This document shows, one piece after another, positions 50,021 through 60,797 of a stretch of DNA of 64,000 nucleotides. The position numbers were made by a program, and so were the translations under genes. The notes beneath the pieces are model-generated. The model did no database searches and was not told the DNA's origin. It saw nothing but the letters and a program-made list of their open reading frames with translations. The DNA lies in assembly GCA_021817255.1 (NCBI GenBank), contig JAKAVO010000005.1, forward strand, positions 1-64,000, read 5' to 3'. Positions within the stretch are counted from its first letter, which is position 1. Each line of letters begins with the position of its first letter. The DNA comes from Thermoplasmata archaeon (lineage in GTDB: Archaea > Thermoplasmatota > Thermoplasmata > Thermoplasmatales > Thermoplasmataceae).

Positions 50021-50352
50021 CTTCTGTACCAATGGAAGAATTTCCATATACCTTTATAAACAATTTTAGATTACAAGTGATTAAAATTCAATTATTTTAC
50101 TGCAACTGGTTCTGTGTTATTGCCGATTAGGATTGAGAAAACAACTCCCATTTCAGGAAAAAAGGATCTGACAGATGAAAAAGGATTGCATATAGCCTGA
50201 ATGTTCAAACAATTATGAGACTGTATGAATTTCAGTTGATCATCCCTTTGGGAGTCAGTATCCCGGACGAAGATTAAGGAACATTTGACAATTTTGGAAT
50301 TCGCAAACGGTTCTGGTCTGCCCCTTTAATTGACTGTGAAAAAACCTCTCAA

Positions 50353-50721
50353 TCAGTCGTATCCCTCTGGTGGTTTCCATGTAAATTTACCAGTGATTCT
50401 CTTGAATTTTTTTCCCACTGTTATGAAATCATAAAGCAGGTACAAAGATAAAAAGAAGGATTCAACTTCCAGAAAAGTTAGAGTGTAATGCAACCCATGA
50501 TGTGGAATTGTATCCATAATTACTCCTGAAGCAAGCATGGCTATATAGGAAAAGATGCCTATTAGAGAAAATACTTTTATAAAGCTTAAATCAAAGAATT
50601 TGGCCTTGTTACCATAGTGGGTGTGATAATCTCGCATATATCTAATCGTAGCAAAGATTGAAATGAGCAATGAGAAATTTCCTGCGTTAAAAAAAATAAA
50701 AAATATAATAAAATCCAACAT
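50353..50721 (-). CDS. Hypothetical membrane protein
   Basis: 122 aa, TM segments; abuts the 3' end of the downstream surface-protein ORF. Confidence 0.55.
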   Translation of the reverse strand: MLDFIIFFIFFNAGNFSLLISIFATIRYMRDYHTHYGNKAKFFDLSFIKVFSLIGIFSYIAMLASGVIMDTIPHHGLHYTLTFLEVESFFLSLYLLYDFITVGKKFKRITGKFTWKPPEGYD

Positions 50722-50742
50722 TTTCTTATCACATCCAAATAT

Positions 50743-52723
50743 TTACGTATTATACTCCAGATCCAAAGGATTGCTTAAACTTATTCCATAGGTGGTTCTG
50801 CAAGAATTTCCAGTTAGTGTTGTGTTGAATATTTTGAACCCCTGGGTTATTTCCATTTTTTGCATGAAGTGGCTTGGAATATTTGTTCCCTCCAGTTCTC
50901 CAGATTTGAAAGTCAGATTTTCATTAAAGATAGTCACTGGAAGATAACATCCATAATAGAAATAATTATGTGGCTCATTGGGTATAGTTTTGCTTGCGTC
51001 ATCAACGCATTCAAATCTATTGCCTGTTATTATTCTGTTAACTTCGGTTGTTAAACATATTTTAGAATGAAGCAACCCTAAAATCGAGGTGGCTGACCCA
51101 CCAACAAAGATGGAAAAGGGGACTATTCCAAGTCCATCTGTTGAAACTGCAGCCACTATGGCTCCTGCTATTACAAATGCTTCTGCAGCTGCATATAAAA
51201 CTATATCCGGGATATTTGGCTTCGTGGAATTAGTTATGCAGGATGTTCCCACATATCCAAACGTGCTTTCTTTCTGGTCAAAAGTTTCACCACCTGGTAT
51301 ATCATTTCCTGTTACGTTTAGGAAAACGCTTCTCTTGCATGCTCCGTATTCCTCCCCCTTTGAATAAAAGATCTGGTACAGAGACAGGCAGTTTGGCTGA
51401 TTTCCAGTATACACCGGATTTGAGATTGAACTGAATGCTCCTGAAACTGATGCTATGACCTTTCCATTACTGTTCACTACTCTACCTGCATTTGGGTATA
51501 CATAGCCATATTTGGGATTGATGTATGTATTGAAATAATGGCCTAATGTTTCTATGCAATTCCATCCACTTGAGGAGCCCTTATAAGCCAGACCCAGGTG
51601 GCTGTAGCTTCCAATAGTGTTCAGTTTAAATTCCTTAGAATAGCAGTTACCCTGATACGCGTCTGATGTTCCAATAAGGATTTCATTTCCGTTATCTGCT
51701 GTTTCAAAGAAACCCACAGTTATAGGCCCATTGCCTGTTGGTGAGTTCAGGGTATAGTTAAAGGCCACCTTTCCCTCAGAAGATCCGTTTGAGAAGCATG
51801 TGCTTGATGATTGCTCCAGGCTCACATCTGAAAACTCCGGTGGATAAAGCGTGCATGGATTCTGTGTTCCACCTCCTCCGCCTCCACTATTCTTATAGAT
51901 TCCACCACCTGATATCGCCTGTGGTGCAGGTTCTATCTGTGGATCAATGGTGTATGTTTCATTTGGTGCAAGTGTTACCGGCCCCATTGGTGCTGCAAGT
52001 ATGTCATGGTTATACTTTTGAGTGATGATTCCACCATGAAACAGTGAAGATTCTGACTGCCAGTTGATATTTACCCCACCAATCTGTATATCATAACAGG
52101 AAGGGTTTATTATTCCGGATCCATTGTTCATTTTCACATTTTTTGATCCTGCTCCACCTTCAGTGAAACTACCTGTTTCTGGCAGTATCATTGTGAAATC
52201 CACCATGTATGCCACGCTGTGGTTTAGGAGATTCTTGAACGCCAAGGATGATGACATGGTGTAGTTATGGAAAAAGAAGACGCTAGCCGCCTGTATGCTA
52301 TTACTGTACTGTATTAGATTTGCTGAATTTTGTGCACTGTTATTTATTCTTGACGTGGTGTATGAGTTAAATTGGGCTGCTGACAGGTATGGTGTTGAAT
52401 TGCTGTTATTGCCAGTAGAATGCAGTGGGTTTGCACTTAGATGGGATGGTTGTTCAATGTTCAGTATATTCCATGATGTTGGGTATTCTGTTGAACCGAA
52501 TGATATAACTGGTTGTGAACCTATGAATGAAACTGTTTCACCAAACTGTGTGTATGATACAACGGGTACAGATGGATTGTTGATTGTTTGTTTGGATTTT
52601 TCTGCAGTTGTTGTGAAATTTAATATTGCAAATGCTGAAAATATCATGATGATCGAAAAGAAAAATGCAATAATGATTTTTTTGTTGTCTCTCTCTTTGG
52701 TTAAAAATATTATTTTCCATCAT
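50743..52723 (-). CDS. Secreted/cell-surface protein; start codon and signal region in a different frame from the body
   Basis: Body ORF 50743-52647. In-frame upstream codons read KKIIIAFFFSIIMIFSAFAIL with no start; the ATG at 52723 (MMENNIFNQRERQQK) joins after a one-base change in the A7 tract (T7 on + strand at 52677-52683). Confidence 0.6.
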
Positions 52724-53177
52724 TATTAATAATCATGAGGTGATATTATAAAAATTTATTGGTTTCAACGACATGGATATCTATAGGTTATGGATATTTT
52801 GCCTGAAAAGAGAGTTATGAAAATTTTGAAAAAACCAAATGTTTTATAAAATTCCATAAATTGGGAACTTATTGGATTCAAAACACAGATGAAGCTAATT
52901 TAACTGAGGGAATTTCGCGCTATTATTGCAGAACAAACCGGTAATGTAATTCCGATAAATGTCCAAGATACGTATCCAATAAATAGGAATATAGAGTGAA
53001 AAAAGTATTAAATTGATGTTCATTGGCAGAATATAAAAAGATAGATTAATACTATGACAATTATACAGAAAACCTAGTTTAAAGGAATTGATCTGCAAGT
53101 ATGATGTTAGGCATAAGAAATGGAATGTTTGGGGAGTTGTTCTGCAAAGAGGCATATTGATTGAGTGAGGAAGATAA

Positions 53178-54266
53178 TTGACCACAATAGAAGAAAAGAT
53201 CAGGGAGATTGAGGAGGAGATTCATAAAACCAAATATAATAAAGCTACTGAATCACACATAGGCCTTCTGAAAGCGAAAATGGCCAAGCTGCAGCTGGAT
53301 GCTGATAAAGCAGGCCACTCAGGAGGCAAAGGCGGCTTTTCAATTCCCAAATCCGGAGACGCATCAGTTGCCCTGGTAGGATACCCTAATGTTGGAAAAA
53401 GCAGTCTTCTAAATGCAATAACAGGCACAGAAAGTGAGGTGGGAAACTTTGCATTCACCACTCTAACGGTCATACCCGGAACTCTGAAATATAAGGGTAC
53501 CCAGATTCAGATACTGGATCTCCCGGGTATAATTGACAATGCAGCCCTGGGTTCTGGGAGAGGGAGAGAAGTGCTCAGCATGGTAAGGGCTGTAGATCTT
53601 ATTCTCTTCATATCAGATATTGAATGCAAAGGTATGGAAAGAATAATAGAAGAATTGAGAAAATCCGGGATAGTTGTTAACAGAAAGAGAAAAAACATTT
53701 CTATGAAACGCATGAACACTGGTGGAATTAAGATCAGGAAACCCAGAAGCCTGGAGCTTAATGAAGATAGAATCAAAGCTATTGCAAAAGAGTTTAAACT
53801 AACCAATCTTGAATTATATATCAGGGAAAATATAACGGATGATGACCTTATTGATTTTTTCAGGGGCAACGTTGTTTATATTCCTGCACTGATGGTGATC
53901 AACAAAATCGATATGCCTCACGATGAGAAAAAAATTGGAGAAATGAAGAGATTTGGAAAGGTTGTAAGAGTTTCTGCATCATCGAAGGTTGGTGTTGATG
54001 AACTGAAGGAAGCACTTTATGACAAACTGAACCTTGTAAGGGTCTTTCTTAGGAATAAAGCAGGCGTTATAGATTATGAAAGGCCTTTGGTATTGACTGA
54101 GGGTGCAACAATAAGGGAGGTGTGCAGGAAAATAAGCAGAGAAATGATAGAATCCTTCAGATATGCAATAATTACAAGCGAGTCAGCTAAAATCAGGGAT
54201 ATGAGGGTAGGGCTTGATTATGGCGTAACGGATGGTGATATTGTAACCATAATCAGCAAATTCTGA
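53178..54266 (+). CDS. DRG/Obg-family GTP-binding protein
   Basis: VALVGYPNVGKSSLLNAITGTESEVGNFAFTTLTVIPGTLKYKGTQIQILDLPGII; MVINKIDMP; C-terminal TGS-like domain. Confidence 0.94.
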   Translation: MTTIEEKIREIEEEIHKTKYNKATESHIGLLKAKMAKLQLDADKAGHSGGKGGFSIPKSGDASVALVGYPNVGKSSLLNAITGTESEVGNFAFTTLTVIPGTLKYKGTQIQILDLPGIIDNAALGSGRGREVLSMVRAVDLILFISDIECKGMERIIEELRKSGIVVNRKRKNISMKRMNTGGIKIRKPRSLELNEDRIKAIAKEFKLTNLELYIRENITDDDLIDFFRGNVVYIPALMVINKIDMPHDEKKIGEMKRFGKVVRVSASSKVGVDELKEALYDKLNLVRVFLRNKAGVIDYERPLVLTEGATIREVCRKISREMIESFRYAIITSESAKIRDMRVGLDYGVTDGDIVTIISKF

Positions 54267-54362
54267 AAAAGGCTTAGAAGTTCTTTGTTTTGGAATAAAA
54301 CGCTTATCCTTCCTGCGCATAAAAGAGTGTTATGGCCACATTTAAGGCATAAATTGCAAGAT

Positions 54363-55589
54363 TTAGTTTGATACAACAAAGAATTTGTAGCCAGATTCTT
54401 TGAGCTTTTCAAGCAAAATATCCAGATGATCCCTGTCTCTTACGTTGATGCTGAACCTGATGTTCTGATAACCCACTGGTGTATCCTGCGAAAGATTATC
54501 CACTTCAGCATGGAAAATGTTTGCGCCTGAAGAGGATATTGACGATGTTATTCGCTGCAGAGTCCCGGGCCTGTCAGGTATTTTGCATTCTATTCTTACC
54601 AGGCCAAGATCAATTTCCATACTTTTATAAATTATCTTGGAAAGAAGCAATAGATCAATATTTCCACCTGAGACCACCAGGACAGTTGGCTTCCCATGAA
54701 GATCAATTTTTCCGGACATTATGGCAGCAAGTGGGGCTGCCCCTGAAGCTTCAACGACTATTTTTTGCCTTTCAAGAAGCTTGAATAAAGCATAAGCCAT
54801 TTGCTCATCGCTTACACTTATGACGCTGTCCACATATTTCTTTATCAATTCTATATTCAAATCGCCTGGATTCTGAATTGCTATTCCGTCTGCAATTGTA
54901 AATCCCTTTGAACCAACAACGGGCCCGCCAGACAGATTCTGTATAACAGCATCACAGTTTTCACTCTGTACGCCAAAAACCTTCACATTTTTTCCAGTTT
55001 CTTTCATGGCCATTGCTATCCCTGAAATAAGGCCGCCTCCGCCTGTTGGGACAATTACATTTTCAACATCCGGAAGTTGATCCAAAATTTCCAGCCCTAT
55101 TGTGCCCTGCCCGGAAATAATGAACTTATCATTGAACCCGTCTATGAATGTTCGCCCTTCAGTCATTGAGATTCTCTTTGCTTCCATATAAGACTCGGCG
55201 TAGCTTTCACCGTTAAGCAATATCTCTGCACCGTAGTTTCTTACAGCATTAATTTTCGCACTTATTGTATATGTTGGCATGACGATTTTTGCGCCAATTC
55301 CACTTGCCTTTGCAGCATATGCTACACCCTGCGCATGATTGCCTGCACTGCAGGCAACAACTCCGGCCTTTTTTTCCTTATCGCTGAGCTGGCTTATTTT
55401 GAAAAGCGCGCCTCTTGATTTAAAAGAACCTGTCTTCTGGAAATTTTCAAGTTTCAGGAAAATCGGTGCACCATACAGATCAGAAAATGTTTTTGAATAC
55501 AATAAAGGGGTCTTCTCAATTTTTCCTTTCAGAAATGCCATAGCCTCCTTAATATCTTCAATTGCAGGCAACCCGGACATTTCTGGCAT
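54363..55589 (-). CDS. ilvA: Threonine ammonia-lyase with C-terminal ACT domain
   Basis: KLENFQKTGSFKSRGALFKI; CSAGNHAQGVAYAA; VPTGGGGLISGIAMAMK; C-terminal ECKIPDRPGTLQRITSSISSSGANIFHAEVD. Confidence 0.94.
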   Translation of the reverse strand: MPEMSGLPAIEDIKEAMAFLKGKIEKTPLLYSKTFSDLYGAPIFLKLENFQKTGSFKSRGALFKISQLSDKEKKAGVVACSAGNHAQGVAYAAKASGIGAKIVMPTYTISAKINAVRNYGAEILLNGESYAESYMEAKRISMTEGRTFIDGFNDKFIISGQGTIGLEILDQLPDVENVIVPTGGGGLISGIAMAMKETGKNVKVFGVQSENCDAVIQNLSGGPVVGSKGFTIADGIAIQNPGDLNIELIKKYVDSVISVSDEQMAYALFKLLERQKIVVEASGAAPLAAIMSGKIDLHGKPTVLVVSGGNIDLLLLSKIIYKSMEIDLGLVRIECKIPDRPGTLQRITSSISSSGANIFHAEVDNLSQDTPVGYQNIRFSINVRDRDHLDILLEKLKESGYKFFVVSN

Positions 55590-55590
55590 A

Positions 55591-56229
55591 TTACTTCCCG
55601 CCTTCCGGTTCCATCAGCCTGTTAAAAACTTTAAGGGATTCCTTTAGGATGGCATCACAATCCTGGGAAAAAATAGCAACCTTAAGCTGTTGGTCCTCAT
55701 TATACGAGTCTTTTTTCAGGTACTTCAGATTAATCCTGACATTAAGGAGCACTGAGTCTGCTGCTGCTTTTGCCATTATTGCTCCTGCTGCTGCATCAGA
55801 AGATGCATTCTTATTCCCTATCTCTAAAAGCCTGCGGTTTAACCTCATAGACCTCTGGCAGTTCAGTGCAATTTTCCATGGGCTTCTTATTGCTTCTTTC
55901 ATTGCCTCCTCCAGTTTCTCCTTTCTGATCTTCTTTTCTTCATCGCTTGATTTTGGGAGTTTTCTTGCCGCAGTTATTCCATTGAATGCATCTGTATCTT
56001 CCTCTATTCCTTTCAGAAGCATATCCTTTACCTCTATCATCTCTTTAATTATTTTCCCTATTTCATTCTGCTGATCTTCATAACCTTTTTTGCCTTCAGT
56101 TAAACGTGAAACCATTAACCCCAATGATGCAGAAACTGCCCCAACCAGGGCTGCCGCAGAACCTCCGCCTGGTGCGGGAAGTGATGATTCCAGATCATCA
56201 AGAAAATTCTTAAGATCAATCATTCCCAC
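55591..56229 (-). CDS. Formiminotetrahydrofolate cyclodeaminase-like protein
   Basis: FLDDLESSLPAPGGGSAAALVGAVSASLGLMVSRLT; EDTDAFNGITAARKLPK. Confidence 0.92.
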   Translation of the reverse strand: MGMIDLKNFLDDLESSLPAPGGGSAAALVGAVSASLGLMVSRLTEGKKGYEDQQNEIGKIIKEMIEVKDMLLKGIEEDTDAFNGITAARKLPKSSDEEKKIRKEKLEEAMKEAIRSPWKIALNCQRSMRLNRRLLEIGNKNASSDAAAGAIMAKAAADSVLLNVRINLKYLKKDSYNEDQQLKVAIFSQDCDAILKESLKVFNRLMEPEGGK

Positions 56230-57131
56230 ACCTTCTTTTCAAATATTTGATTTGACTTGAAGTTGTTCATCCTCATGTAAAACCTTGACGATTCTATAAG
56301 CGCATCCATTGGAATCAATCCAATCACCTCAGATTCAGTGACCTCAATACCATATCTTGATGCTTCAAGCTTGACCATCTCATACGCCCTGTAAACAGGC
56401 GTCTTCTTATAATTTGTAAGGTTCATTGATATCTGCACGCACTTCTTGTCTTCGAGATAAAAGGCGAGTGCCTTGACGAAGCTCAGCCCCCCATCTTTTG
56501 CCCTCAACGCCTTCGCGATTTTTTTTCCAACTTCCATGTCCTGAGATCTCAGATTCACATTATATGCTACGAGAAAATCTCTGGCGCCTATAATAGATGC
56601 TCCTGCCTTGCTCAACTCTAGTGGCCCAAAATCAGGTATGTATTCCCCCTTGCCAATTTCTCCCTTCAGCTGTTCGTATTGAAAATTCTTGTGCCTGATG
56701 TTTTCAAGATTTTTTCTCTTTTCAGCCACTGCGGCTTCTGAATAAAGAAATACCGGAATGTTCAGTTCCTGCCCCACTCTCTTTCCCAACATATTTGCAA
56801 GTTCAACACATTCTTTTAAAGAAACATCTGAAACAGGTATGAAGGGGATTACATCAGATGCTCCAAACCTTGGATGCTCCCCCTGGTGGCTGTCCATATC
56901 TATGAGTTCAGATGCTTTTTTTATTCCCCTGAATGCGGCTTCCACTGCATATTTTGGCTCACATGTAAAAGTAACAACGCTCCTGTTATGGCTTGCATCC
57001 ATTTCCATATCCAAAATCTTAACATTCTCATCATATGCAATTTCTCTCGTGATCGCTTCCACCTTTTCCCTATCCCTGCCTTCGCTAAAATTAGGGACAC
57101 ATTCCACTATTTTCATGATACCCCCATACAA
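56220..57131 (-). CDS. ftcD: Glutamate formimidoyltransferase
   Basis: IVECVPNFSEGRDREKVEAI; DASHNRSVVTFTC; HQGEHPRFGASDVIPFIPVSDVSLKECVELANMLGKRV; likely start 57116 (MKIVECVPNFSEG). Confidence 0.94.
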   Translation of the reverse strand: MYGGIMKIVECVPNFSEGRDREKVEAITREIAYDENVKILDMEMDASHNRSVVTFTCEPKYAVEAAFRGIKKASELIDMDSHQGEHPRFGASDVIPFIPVSDVSLKECVELANMLGKRVGQELNIPVFLYSEAAVAEKRKNLENIRHKNFQYEQLKGEIGKGEYIPDFGPLELSKAGASIIGARDFLVAYNVNLRSQDMEVGKKIAKALRAKDGGLSFVKALAFYLEDKKCVQISMNLTNYKKTPVYRAYEMVKLEASRYGIEVTESEVIGLIPMDALIESSRFYMRMNNFKSNQIFEKKVWE

Positions 57132-57235
57132 ATTAAGAAATTAAATTAACCCAAGGCTTATATGATCAATACACAGATGAAATTTAGTTTTAAGAAATTT
57201 TTAGTGTAGGCACAAAGTCCATTCAAGGCTCAGAA

Positions 57236-57847
57236 TTGCAGAGACATTGCACCATATTAAATGTCCATGATGGAAACTTTTCAGAAGGTTTAATTAACTC
57301 TTTTTGTATGGAACTGTTGGTTTTAATGCGCAAAAATATAGTCATTATTGGGCTTGTTCTTCTTATTGCAGGGGTAGCTATTTTCTATGCCGGAGGGGAT
57401 CTTGGCATAAGAGGGATTTCCGTTCCCCAAACTTTCACGGAGAAAGGGGCAAACCAGTGGGACAGTTCCAGCATCCAGATATCTACTGGCCAGTTAATTG
57501 TATTAACCACAAACAACAGCAAAACATTTCTTGTTCCAGCCAGTGATGCGAGTGTCGTGACGTCGAACAATATCACGCACTACCAGATTAACGGAACGGC
57601 TACCACCACATCTGGTGTTACTACCATTGAGTATACAAGCCTCTCTCCTGGAGCGTATGTGATAGTGACCTTTGGTGCTCATTCTTCTAAAGTCTCAATG
57701 ATAAAGGAAACTATAAACACACTTCTGATAAAACTGCTTCCAATTCTGCTTGGGGGTGTTTTAGGGTTTGTGGGATTTATAGTGCTTATAATCGGGCTTG
57801 TGCTGAGAAAGAAACAACTTCCGCAAGATCCGGGAATGACTTATTAG
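57236..57847 (+). CDS. Hypothetical membrane protein with extracytoplasmic domain
   Basis: N-terminal TM NIVIIGLVLLIAGVAIFYAGGDLG and C-terminal TM LLPILLGGVLGFVGFIVLIIGLVLRKK; start probably 57308 or 57326. Confidence 0.6.
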   Translation: MQRHCTILNVHDGNFSEGLINSFCMELLVLMRKNIVIIGLVLLIAGVAIFYAGGDLGIRGISVPQTFTEKGANQWDSSSIQISTGQLIVLTTNNSKTFLVPASDASVVTSNNITHYQINGTATTTSGVTTIEYTSLSPGAYVIVTFGAHSSKVSMIKETINTLLIKLLPILLGGVLGFVGFIVLIIGLVLRKKQLPQDPGMTY

Positions 57848-58088
57848 AACACATCTCTGGTTGCGATATAACTGGGAAAGTGCCTAAGCACAGCCAGGCA
57901 ATTATTATTTTTAGCCATATTCATTTCTCAAGAATGCAGAAAATGAATCAGATTGCCTGAGCCTTAAATCTTACGCCCAGGCTGCATATATATGCTGCTA
58001 ATCGCAATAATATTGAAGTTTATGTTCTATTATAAAAATATCAGTAAAGGAATATGCAAAAACTCTTCTAAAAGTGAAGAAATAAAAT

Positions 58089-58283
58089 TTAAAATGTGTG
58101 TTTTCTGTCTCTCCCTTCCTGTGAGTCCGGGAGAGTTAAGAGTTTATAGAAAAGAGAAGTGAATATCCAGGTTATGGATACTGTTACCCATAGTGCATTT
58201 GGAACTACAAGCACAGAAGCCACTAAAATGGCTCCTGGAAGATAGTAGAGAATAATGCCTGCGATAAACTCTTTCCAGTTCAT
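58089..58283 (-). CDS. Small two-TM membrane protein
   Basis: 64 aa, FIAGIILYYLPGAILVASVLVVPNALWVTVSITWIFTSLFYKLLTL; next to the rpl12 3' end. Confidence 0.5.
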   Translation of the reverse strand: MNWKEFIAGIILYYLPGAILVASVLVVPNALWVTVSITWIFTSLFYKLLTLPDSQEGRDRKHTF

Positions 58284-58287
58284 CTGT

Positions 58288-58593
58288 TCATCCGAATAAT
58301 GAGCTCAGTCCGGCCATTGCATCTTCTTCGTTTGCTTCTGGCTTTTCCTCTTTCTTCTCTTCTTTCTTTGCCTCTTTCTTGGCAGGTGCTTCTGCGGGGG
58401 CAGCTGCTACTGGTGCGGCTGCAGCATTCTTTATAACATCCTCAATATTGACATCCTTAAGGCTTGATACTAAAGATTTAAGCCTTGCTTCGTCTGGAGT
58501 TAACCCAGCCTGCTCTAGCACTTTTTTCAGTTTGTCCTCATCAACTTCTTTTCCTGCTGCATGTAGCAACAGGGCTCCGTATATATATTCCAT
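58288..58593 (-). CDS. rpl12: 50S ribosomal protein L12 (archaeal P1-type)
   Basis: [57 protein letters not shown]...[15 protein letters not shown]-like GGAGGT upstream of 58593. Confidence 0.95.
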   Translation of the reverse strand: MEYIYGALLLHAAGKEVDEDKLKKVLEQAGLTPDEARLKSLVSSLKDVNIEDVIKNAAAAPVAAAPAEAPAKKEAKKEEKKEEKPEANEEDAMAGLSSLFG

Positions 58594-58609
58594 TCTTTTT
58601 ACCTCCTCT

Positions 58610-59536
58610 TTATCCAAACAGGGCTCCAAACCCTGCAGCCCCGTCTTCTTCTTTGGGCTTTTCTTCTTTCGTCTCTTCCTTAGCTTCCTCGGGCTCTCCC
58701 TCGACCTCACTCTGAAGCGCGGTAGCCTGGGAAATCGCTTTCAGGATAAACGCTGACATATTGTTTTCATCCACAAAGTTAGCGGATATCGCAAGCGACT
58801 CAGCCTGAAGCCTGGCTTTCACTATCAATTCCGGCATGATTTCCTTGACGATAAATGTTATATCTTTCGCAAGGAACTTACCCTGTGAGAATGCATTTGC
58901 TATATCCAGCATAACTCTCTCGGGGGTTATTGACATTGCTTCTTTATCAAATATTATGCCATCTTCATAAGCAGATACAACGTCAAGGCCAACATCAAGT
59001 GGGAAGATTTCCAGTTTTTCGAGTATCTTTGCCTTTTCCTTTGATATTTTATCTCCTTTCTTGACAAAAAGCATTTCTTTTTTGATTACTATTTTTCCCT
59101 TCTCGATTGCAGCCTGCAGCCCTACCTTTTGGAATTCACTGATCATTGGCCCTGGGGGGAAGTTAGTGTCCTTAGCTGATACTACTATATCTTCCTCTGC
59201 AATTTCTCCTCCCCTCGCAGCTGATTTTTGCCTGTTCTTTTCCAGCTTAGAGTAAAGCTTGGCGGGTGCATCTATTGTTGTGACCAGTGCAATCTGGCCT
59301 CCAACGAAATCTTTTAATTTTTCGATGTTCTTTTTTCCTGACTTTTCCAGTGCCTTCTCAAGGAGTGTTCCCCTGACAACTCTTATGGATGCTTCCCCCT
59401 TAAGAGCTCTTCTTATTCCCTGAAGTTGCTTGTTTCTTATTCCTTTAATACTCACAAATGCAGTTACAGGGCTCTCAGATATTGTTGATGCAATGTGATC
59501 AACCAGATCTATCTTCCACTGTGGTGTAACTGTCAT
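58610..59536 (-). CDS. rplP0: 50S ribosomal protein L10 (P0)
   Basis: [61 protein letters not shown]-terminal [10 protein letters not shown]. Confidence 0.95.
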   Translation of the reverse strand: MTVTPQWKIDLVDHIASTISESPVTAFVSIKGIRNKQLQGIRRALKGEASIRVVRGTLLEKALEKSGKKNIEKLKDFVGGQIALVTTIDAPAKLYSKLEKNRQKSAARGGEIAEEDIVVSAKDTNFPPGPMISEFQKVGLQAAIEKGKIVIKKEMLFVKKGDKISKEKAKILEKLEIFPLDVGLDVVSAYEDGIIFDKEAMSITPERVMLDIANAFSQGKFLAKDITFIVKEIMPELIVKARLQAESLAISANFVDENNMSAFILKAISQATALQSEVEGEPEEAKEETKEEKPKEEDGAAGFGALFG

Positions 59537-60177
59537 TACAAATCACCCTCTTCTATTTTGACAGCTTTGCCCATTGTTGTTTTTAAATAAATGCTGTCGA
59601 TGTTTCCAAATCCCTTTTCGAGATGTGATGTGATTCTCTTGACTACTTCTTTAACGTTATCAGCAATGTCTTTTTCTGGCATTGTTTTCATTCCCACAGG
59701 TACGTGGAACGTTCTTTTATCCCTGCTTCTCACTCTTACTGTCTTCTTTAGTGACAATATGATGTTTGAAGGGTCCTGGCTTGGTGGAACTGCTCTTGGT
59801 ATCTTTCCTCTTGGACCTAGGACCTGCCCCAGTGATCTTCCAATGGTAGTCATCAGGTTTGCTTCTGCAAGGAAAAAGTCTGTCTGATTCACTATCTTTT
59901 TGAATCCTTTCTTGTCCTCTGCAAATTTGGATAAATCTTCTGCTCCGAAGACAAAATCAGCAGTTTCCTTTACTTTCCCCCTCATTTCTTCACTCCCGAA
60001 CAGGGCTACTTTAATTTCCTTACCCCTTCCCTTTGGAAGTGATATTTCATCACTTATCCTGTTCTTTGGATTGCTTAAATCAACCCCTTTCAGATTAACT
60101 GAAAGATCAAAAGATTCTGTAAATTTTCTCTCTTTTGATTCCTTTAATGCTTGTTTCACCTTTTCTTCTATTGTCAT
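59536..60177 (-). CDS. rpl1: 50S ribosomal protein L1
   Basis: MTIEEKVKQALKESKERKF; LGQVLGPRGKIPRAVPPSQDP; GGAGG SD 5 nt before ATG at 60177, so the ORF-track start at 60195 is likely artefactual. Confidence 0.94.
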   Translation of the reverse strand: MTIEEKVKQALKESKERKFTESFDLSVNLKGVDLSNPKNRISDEISLPKGRGKEIKVALFGSEEMRGKVKETADFVFGAEDLSKFAEDKKGFKKIVNQTDFFLAEANLMTTIGRSLGQVLGPRGKIPRAVPPSQDPSNIILSLKKTVRVRSRDKRTFHVPVGMKTMPEKDIADNVKEVVKRITSHLEKGFGNIDSIYLKTTMGKAVKIEEGDL

Positions 60178-60269
60178 TTTTCCCTCCTGAGGCATTGCCG
60201 CAGTAAAACGGGTTTGTTCTACTCTAGCTTCTCTGTCCCGTATTGAAATATGGAATTAAATATTTTCCT

Positions 60270-60770
60270 TTATTCTACCTTAATTTCTCCGCTAATTATT
60301 AATTTCTGGACATCTCTTGCATCTTTTCCTTCCACTTTTATTCCGGAAGAAAATGCTGTTCCAAGGACTTCAAGAACTGCTCCCTTCAAGTCCAGTGCCA
60401 TCATTGAGTCCTTTTTTGCCATGGCTACCTTCTTAATTTGTTCAAGCGTTGCATCTCCCGCAGTTACTTCTCTCCTTTTTCCGGAAGCTGTCTGGATGCC
60501 CAGCTCTTTCTTTAAAAGTGCTGATGTGGGTGGAACCCCCACTCTAATCTCATATGTTTTTTTCGTTGCATCCAGTACTGTAAGGATAATAGGAACCTGC
60601 ATTCCCGCGAAATCTTTTGTCTTCTCGTTAATTTCCTTTACTACCTGTCCTAAATTTAATCCCAGTGGTCCCAGGGCTGGCCCCAGCGGTGGACCTGTGG
60701 ATGCTTTGCCTCCTTCAACCATTGTTCTTACTTCTTGTGCCATGATAATCAAAGGGTATGTGTGTTTCAT
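60270..60770 (-). CDS. rpl11: 50S ribosomal protein L11
   Basis: VRTMVEGGKASTGPPLGPALGPLGLNLGQVVKEINEKT; real start likely about 60743 (MAQEVRTM). Confidence 0.95.
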   Translation of the reverse strand: MKHTYPLIIMAQEVRTMVEGGKASTGPPLGPALGPLGLNLGQVVKEINEKTKDFAGMQVPIILTVLDATKKTYEIRVGVPPTSALLKKELGIQTASGKRREVTAGDATLEQIKKVAMAKKDSMMALDLKGAVLEVLGTAFSSGIKVEGKDARDVQKLIISGEIKVE

Positions 60771-60797
60771 TTTAATACTTTTTTACTTTTACCATGT

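Noticed and set aside
52895-53185. ORF 52895-53185 (minus strand) upstream of the DRG GTPase
   Set aside because: AT-rich spacer with Ile/Asn/Tyr-heavy composition; overlaps the GTPase start; probably a chance ORF.
60208-60241. ACGGG...CCCGT hairpin in the rpl11-rpl1 spacer as an L1 autoregulatory site
   Set aside because: Archaeal L1 does autoregulate in some methanogens, but the loop is purine-rich and I could not match it to the known L1-binding consensus; stem is only 5 bp.
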